From positions 1-9,068 of the forward strand of contig UQOB01000046.1 in NCBI GenBank assembly GCA_900542595.1: 9,068 nucleotides of DNA. The letters are read 5' to 3'. The notes beneath the pieces were generated by a model. The model made no database searches and was not told the DNA's origin. It saw only the letters and a list, made by a program, of their open reading frames with translations. The stretch's first letter is position 1; the number at the start of each line of letters is the position of its first letter. This DNA is from an uncultured Mollicutes bacterium. GTDB taxonomy: Bacteria; Bacillota_I; Bacilli_A; RFN20; CAG-826. A program made the position numbers and the translations under genes. Of the stretch, positions 6,713 through 9,068 are shown in pieces.

Positions 6713-8362
6713 TTAGAATAAACCGAGCCGCCGCTTGGTTTCTTCTTCCCCTAAAATATCGATAACTTCGTGGAGATTAGGGCTATTTTTACTGCAGGTT
6801 AAGGCGATACGAAGAATCTCAGCGGCATCGCTTAAATTCCCTAAGAACTTCTCCGGTTCTTTCTTATATTCCTTGTTGTTTAAGGCGAAGTTAAAGCTCC
6901 CCGCTACTTCTTTAAAGGAATTCCACCAGGTGCTTTCATCGACGTTAAAGAGCATCTTATATTTTAACGCGTGGAGAAGTTCACTTCTCGTTTCGCTTGG
7001 GACTTTATCACTGAAGGGTAAGCCCTTCTTTACTAATTCTTCATAAGTATCCTTAAAGAAGAACTTCGTTAAGTTTTCGACATCCGAATATTTAGCGTAA
7101 TCCTTTCTGGGATTTGGTCGATCTTTTTCAATATCGAGAATCTTGATCATATAGTCCTTTTGGTCTTTAATCTTGTTATAAAAATCAAGACTATAGGATT
7201 TCGCCCAATCTAAGAGGGGTTCAATCATATCTTTTCCCCGGTAGGTGCTTAAAAATTCTTTCGCGAAATAGTTAAGTTTATCAAGGTCCATTAAAGCCCC
7301 GTCTAAGGCCATCTTCTTAAAGGAGAAGGTGAACTTCGATAAATCTAAGGTTTTATTTTCGATCGTCCATTCTTCGAAATTACTGTTAGCGATGCTCATA
7401 AGGTAAAGAAGTAAGCTCTCTGGCGGATAGCCTTCCTTTAAGAAATAGCTGACCGCCGCTTCCGGGTCTTTCCGTTTGGAAAGCTTTCTCTTATTTCCGT
7501 GATCGAGCTTCATGATGACCGGAAGGTGAGCGTACTTGGGATGTTCCCAGCCCAATGCCCTAAAGAGCTCTAAGTGGATGGGAGTGCTCGGAATCCATTC
7601 TTCCCCTCTCGTCACTAAGGTGGTACCCATTAAGTGATCATCCACCGCATGAGCGAAGTGATATGTCGGAAGACCATCACTCTTCAGGATGACGATATCG
7701 ACGTCATTATCCGCGAGTTCTAAATCACCCCGAATTTCATCGTGGAACTTAATCTTTTTATTGTGGTCCCCTTCACTTCTAAAGCGGATGACCCAAGGGG
7801 TGCCGGCTTTAACTTTGGCGATTTGTTCGTCTAAGGTTAATTTCCGGTCTCTCGCGTAGATACCATAATAACCGGGAATAATCTTATTCTTTTCTTGGAA
7901 ATCCCGAATAGCAGCTAAATCTTCCGGGGAACAGAAATCAGGATAAGCTTTCCCTTCTTTTAAAAGTTTAATGACAAAGACTTTATAGATATCCGCTCGT
8001 TCGGATTGTTTATAAGGTGCATAGATGCCTTTTTCTCCATCGGGGGTATATCCTTCATCCCCGACAATGCCGAAAGTGGCAAGTTGGTTGATGAGGTCTT
8101 CACTGGAACCCGCAATGGTTCGTTTCGTATCGGTATCTTCAATCCGTAAATAGAAAACCCCATCTGATTGTTTCGCGACGCGGTAGCCAATAAAAGCTGT
8201 AAACAAACTTCCAGTATGAAGAAAGCCCGTCGGGGACGGGGCAAACCTCGTCACCTCTGCCCCTTCTTTTAAATTCCGCGGGGGGTATTTTTTATAGATA
8301 TCTTCTTCCGTTAAGTGGAAGGAAGGGAACAAGAGTTCCACCAAATCATTAACAGTTGCCAT
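6713..8362 (-). CDS. gltX: Glutamyl-tRNA synthetase
   Basis: This 549-residue class I synthetase charges tRNA-Glu with glutamate using ATP in the cytoplasm. Residues 39-52 (RFAPSPTGFLHTGS) carry the HIGH-type motif as HTGS. KLSKR at 293-297 is the KMSKS loop. The connecting region includes GLPTYHFAHAVDDH and TRGEEWIPST, typical of GluRS. The C-terminal third is the helical anticodon-binding region. An N-terminal extension of about 38 residues ending in KYPPRNLKEGAEV precedes the catalytic core, as I recall from some Clostridia and related GluRS. I place the start at 8362 (MATVNDLVEL) because GGAGG at 8368-8372 lies 5 nt upstream. A start 19 codons further up at 8419 would place the promoter inside the gene. 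It ends in TAA. Higher GC and use of CGG/CGC-type Arg codons set it apart from the island genes. Cognate tRNA-Glu follows 38 nt downstream. Whether it also charges tRNA-Gln cannot be told here. Confidence 0.96.
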   Translation of the reverse strand: MATVNDLVELLFPSFHLTEEDIYKKYPPRNLKEGAEVTRFAPSPTGFLHTGSLFTAFIGYRVAKQSDGVFYLRIEDTDTKRTIAGSSEDLINQLATFGIVGDEGYTPDGEKGIYAPYKQSERADIYKVFVIKLLKEGKAYPDFCSPEDLAAIRDFQEKNKIIPGYYGIYARDRKLTLDEQIAKVKAGTPWVIRFRSEGDHNKKIKFHDEIRGDLELADNDVDIVILKSDGLPTYHFAHAVDDHLMGTTLVTRGEEWIPSTPIHLELFRALGWEHPKYAHLPVIMKLDHGNKRKLSKRKDPEAAVSYFLKEGYPPESLLLYLMSIANSNFEEWTIENKTLDLSKFTFSFKKMALDGALMDLDKLNYFAKEFLSTYRGKDMIEPLLDWAKSYSLDFYNKIKDQKDYMIKILDIEKDRPNPRKDYAKYSDVENLTKFFFKDTYEELVKKGLPFSDKVPSETRSELLHALKYKMLFNVDESTWWNSFKEVAGSFNFALNNKEYKKEPEKFLGNLSDAAEILRIALTCSKNSPNLHEVIDILGEEETKRRLGLF

Positions 8363-8367
8363 AGGGT

Positions 8368-8372
8368 CCTCC
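8368..8372 (-). promoter_or_regulatory. Ribosome site deciding the gltX start
   Basis: GGAGG ends 5 nt before the ATG at 8362 on the minus strand. No comparable site precedes the possible upstream start at 8419, so the shorter 549-residue product is preferred. Confidence 0.8.
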
Positions 8373-8383
8373 AAAGCGGGTAA

Positions 8384-8389
8384 ATTATA
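8384..8389 (-). promoter_or_regulatory. Probable -10 box of the gltX promoter
   Basis: A perfect TATAAT on the minus strand lies 21 nt upstream of the gltX ATG, just before the GGAGG site. A -35 at 17 nt spacing would read TAGCGA, which is weak. The -10 is credible, but the full promoter is uncertain. The resulting leader would be very short. Confidence 0.5.
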
Positions 8390-8412
8390 TGCTTTTATTC
8401 GTAAAATCGCTA

Positions 8413-8440
8413 TTGCCAAATATCCTTCGTGGTATATAAT
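8413..8440 (+). promoter_or_regulatory. tRNA-Gly promoter
   Basis: TTGCCA (8413-8418, five of six to consensus) and TATAAT (8435-8440, perfect) are separated by 16 nt and lead into the tRNA-Gly gene about 20 nt on. The stretch after the -10 (ACACGCCTCGGCG) is GC-rich, as in stringently controlled stable-RNA promoters. It diverges from the gltX promoter with about 23 nt between the gltX -10 and this -35. Confidence 0.8.
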
Positions 8441-8460
8441 TAAACACGCCTCGGCGATTT

Positions 8461-8534
8461 GCAGGTGTAGTTCAATGGTAGAACATTACCTTGCCAAGGT
8501 AAATACGCGGGTTCGATTCCCGTCACCTGCTCCA
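8461..8534 (+). tRNA. tRNA-Gly (GCC)
   Basis: This is a 74-nt cloverleaf with encoded CCA. The acceptor stem GCAGGTG/CACCTGC is perfect with discriminator T. The anticodon arm TTACC-TTGCCAA-GGTAA gives GCC, reading GGC/GGT. The T arm CGGG-TTCGATT-CCCG is canonical. It has its own strong promoter. The next gene starts only 16 nt after CCA with no terminator between, so tRNA processing would generate that gene's short leader. Confidence 0.96.
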
Positions 8535-8550
8535 TTCTTAACTCCTTAAG

Positions 8551-9068
8551 ATGAAAATGACTGACCAACAATACATCTACAAAGGATTCAGCCGGCGGCA
8601 AAAAATATACTTAGGATTTAAAAGGGTACTGGATATCCTTTTTTCTTTTTTTGCCATCGTTTTACTTTCCTGGCTAATGCTTATCTGCGCGGTTCTAATC
8701 AAGCTGACCTCCTGTGGACCCATCATCTTTAAACAACAACGATATGGAAGATATGGTGTCCCCTTTACCATCTATAAATTTAGATCCATGCGAGTGGACT
8801 GCAAAGACATTAATCCCACTAATATGACTCAAGAGCAACACGACCAAATGGTCACCAAATGGGGCCATATCATGCGAAAATTATCCTTGGATGAATTACC
8901 CCAACTCTTCAATATCTTAAAAGGCGATATGAGCTTGATCGGCCCTCGACCTGACATCATTGAAGAGGAAGTTGTCATCGTTAAAAGTTCATTCGTTCCT
9001 TCCCCTTTCGCTGTCCGTCCCGGTAGGAGAAGGTCAGGGCGTCCGCCGCCATCTCGTACAGGTCTCCC
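8551..9068 (+). CDS. Bacterial sugar transferase (undecaprenyl-phosphate type), partial
   Basis: 172 codons are open from an ATG at 8551 to the window edge. The family transfers a sugar-1-phosphate from a nucleotide sugar to undecaprenyl phosphate, the first membrane step of capsule, exopolysaccharide or glycan synthesis. Evidence in order: basic N-terminus with KRVLDI at 24-29, one hydrophobic membrane segment at about 30-50, RYGRYGVPFTIYKFRSM ending at residue 80, LDELPQLFNILKGDMSLIGP at 113-132 and RPD at 133-135, then FAVRPG ending at residue 158. The short form, with no long N-terminal membrane domain, resembles EpsL/WbaP-core-like enzymes. No clear Shine-Dalgarno precedes the ATG; another ATG lies two codons in. 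It follows tRNA-Gly by 16 nt and is probably read from the tRNA promoter. After residue 158 the reading (RRRSGRPPP) does not fit the expected TG(Y/L)AQV continuation, so the last 44 bases are suspect. Sugar specificity is unknown. Confidence 0.88.
   Translation, partial: MKMTDQQYIYKGFSRRQKIYLGFKRVLDILFSFFAIVLLSWLMLICAVLIKLTSCGPIIFKQQRYGRYGVPFTIYKFRSMRVDCKDINPTNMTQEQHDQMVTKWGHIMRKLSLDELPQLFNILKGDMSLIGPRPDIIEEEVVIVKSSFVPSPFAVRPGRRRSGRPPPSRTGL

Noticed and set aside
6735..7046. Plus-strand open frame of 103 codons inside gltX
   Set aside because: It is antisense to conserved gltX sequence with no recognisable motif or translation signal.
8363..8419. Upstream gltX start giving a 568-residue protein
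   Set aside because: No ribosome site precedes 8419, the extra 19 codons cover the probable -10 box and the GGAGG site, and the first residues (MAIAILRIKAYNL) do not look like the family. The ATG at 8362 is better.
8577..8771. Minus-strand open frame opposite the sugar transferase
   Set aside because: It overlaps the conserved membrane and KFRSM region on the other strand and has no family-like sequence.
1..9068. CRISPR array, riboswitch or phage structural genes
   Set aside because: No regularly spaced repeats, no conserved riboswitch core and no T-box-like leader before gltX were found; the gltX leader is too short for one.

Overview
The window looks like the edge of a horizontally acquired island in a low-GC Firmicutes- or Mollicutes-related bacterium that uses the standard genetic code. 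Every Trp codon I read in the intact genes is TGG. Two compositions meet near a tRNA-Glu gene. The left part is strongly AT-rich (20 G/C of 60 bases in 2221-2280). The gltX side is more balanced (30 G/C of 60 in 7561-7620). I cannot assign a genus.

Left region (1-5950, all minus strand). This is a compact three-gene operon: a small helix-turn-helix/coiled-coil protein (5303-5827), a 1502-residue superfamily 1 UPF1-like helicase (779-5287), and an unrecognised protein that overlaps the helicase stop and runs off the window (1-786). Gene spacing is 15 nt, then an 8-nt overlap. The promoter sits against a large inverted repeat (5864-5946) whose arms are centred 63 bp apart. An intrinsic terminator (5956-5984) shields the operon from upstream transcription. 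The helicase carries a coiled coil of about 350 residues between Walker A and Walker B. I infer that this may be an undescribed defence or genome-maintenance module carried on the island; the sequence does not prove that function.

Junction region (5950-6600). A decayed composite reading frame joins the left end of an IS3-family element (terminal repeat, leader hairpin and orfA-like HTH) to the C-terminal tail of a large serine recombinase. It has lost its start codon and holds an in-frame TGA. A direct repeat of about 17 bp links the IS leader to the 3' end of the tRNA-Glu gene.

Right region (6600-9068). This is core chromosome: tRNA-Glu(CTC), its cognate glutamyl-tRNA synthetase gltX upstream on the same strand, a divergently transcribed tRNA-Gly(GCC), and, 16 nt beyond it, a membrane-anchored bacterial sugar transferase that runs off the window. 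Divergent promoters for gltX and tRNA-Gly lie in 8384-8440. The last 44 bases are abruptly GC-rich and do not continue the sugar-transferase family sequence, so they may be an assembly chimera.
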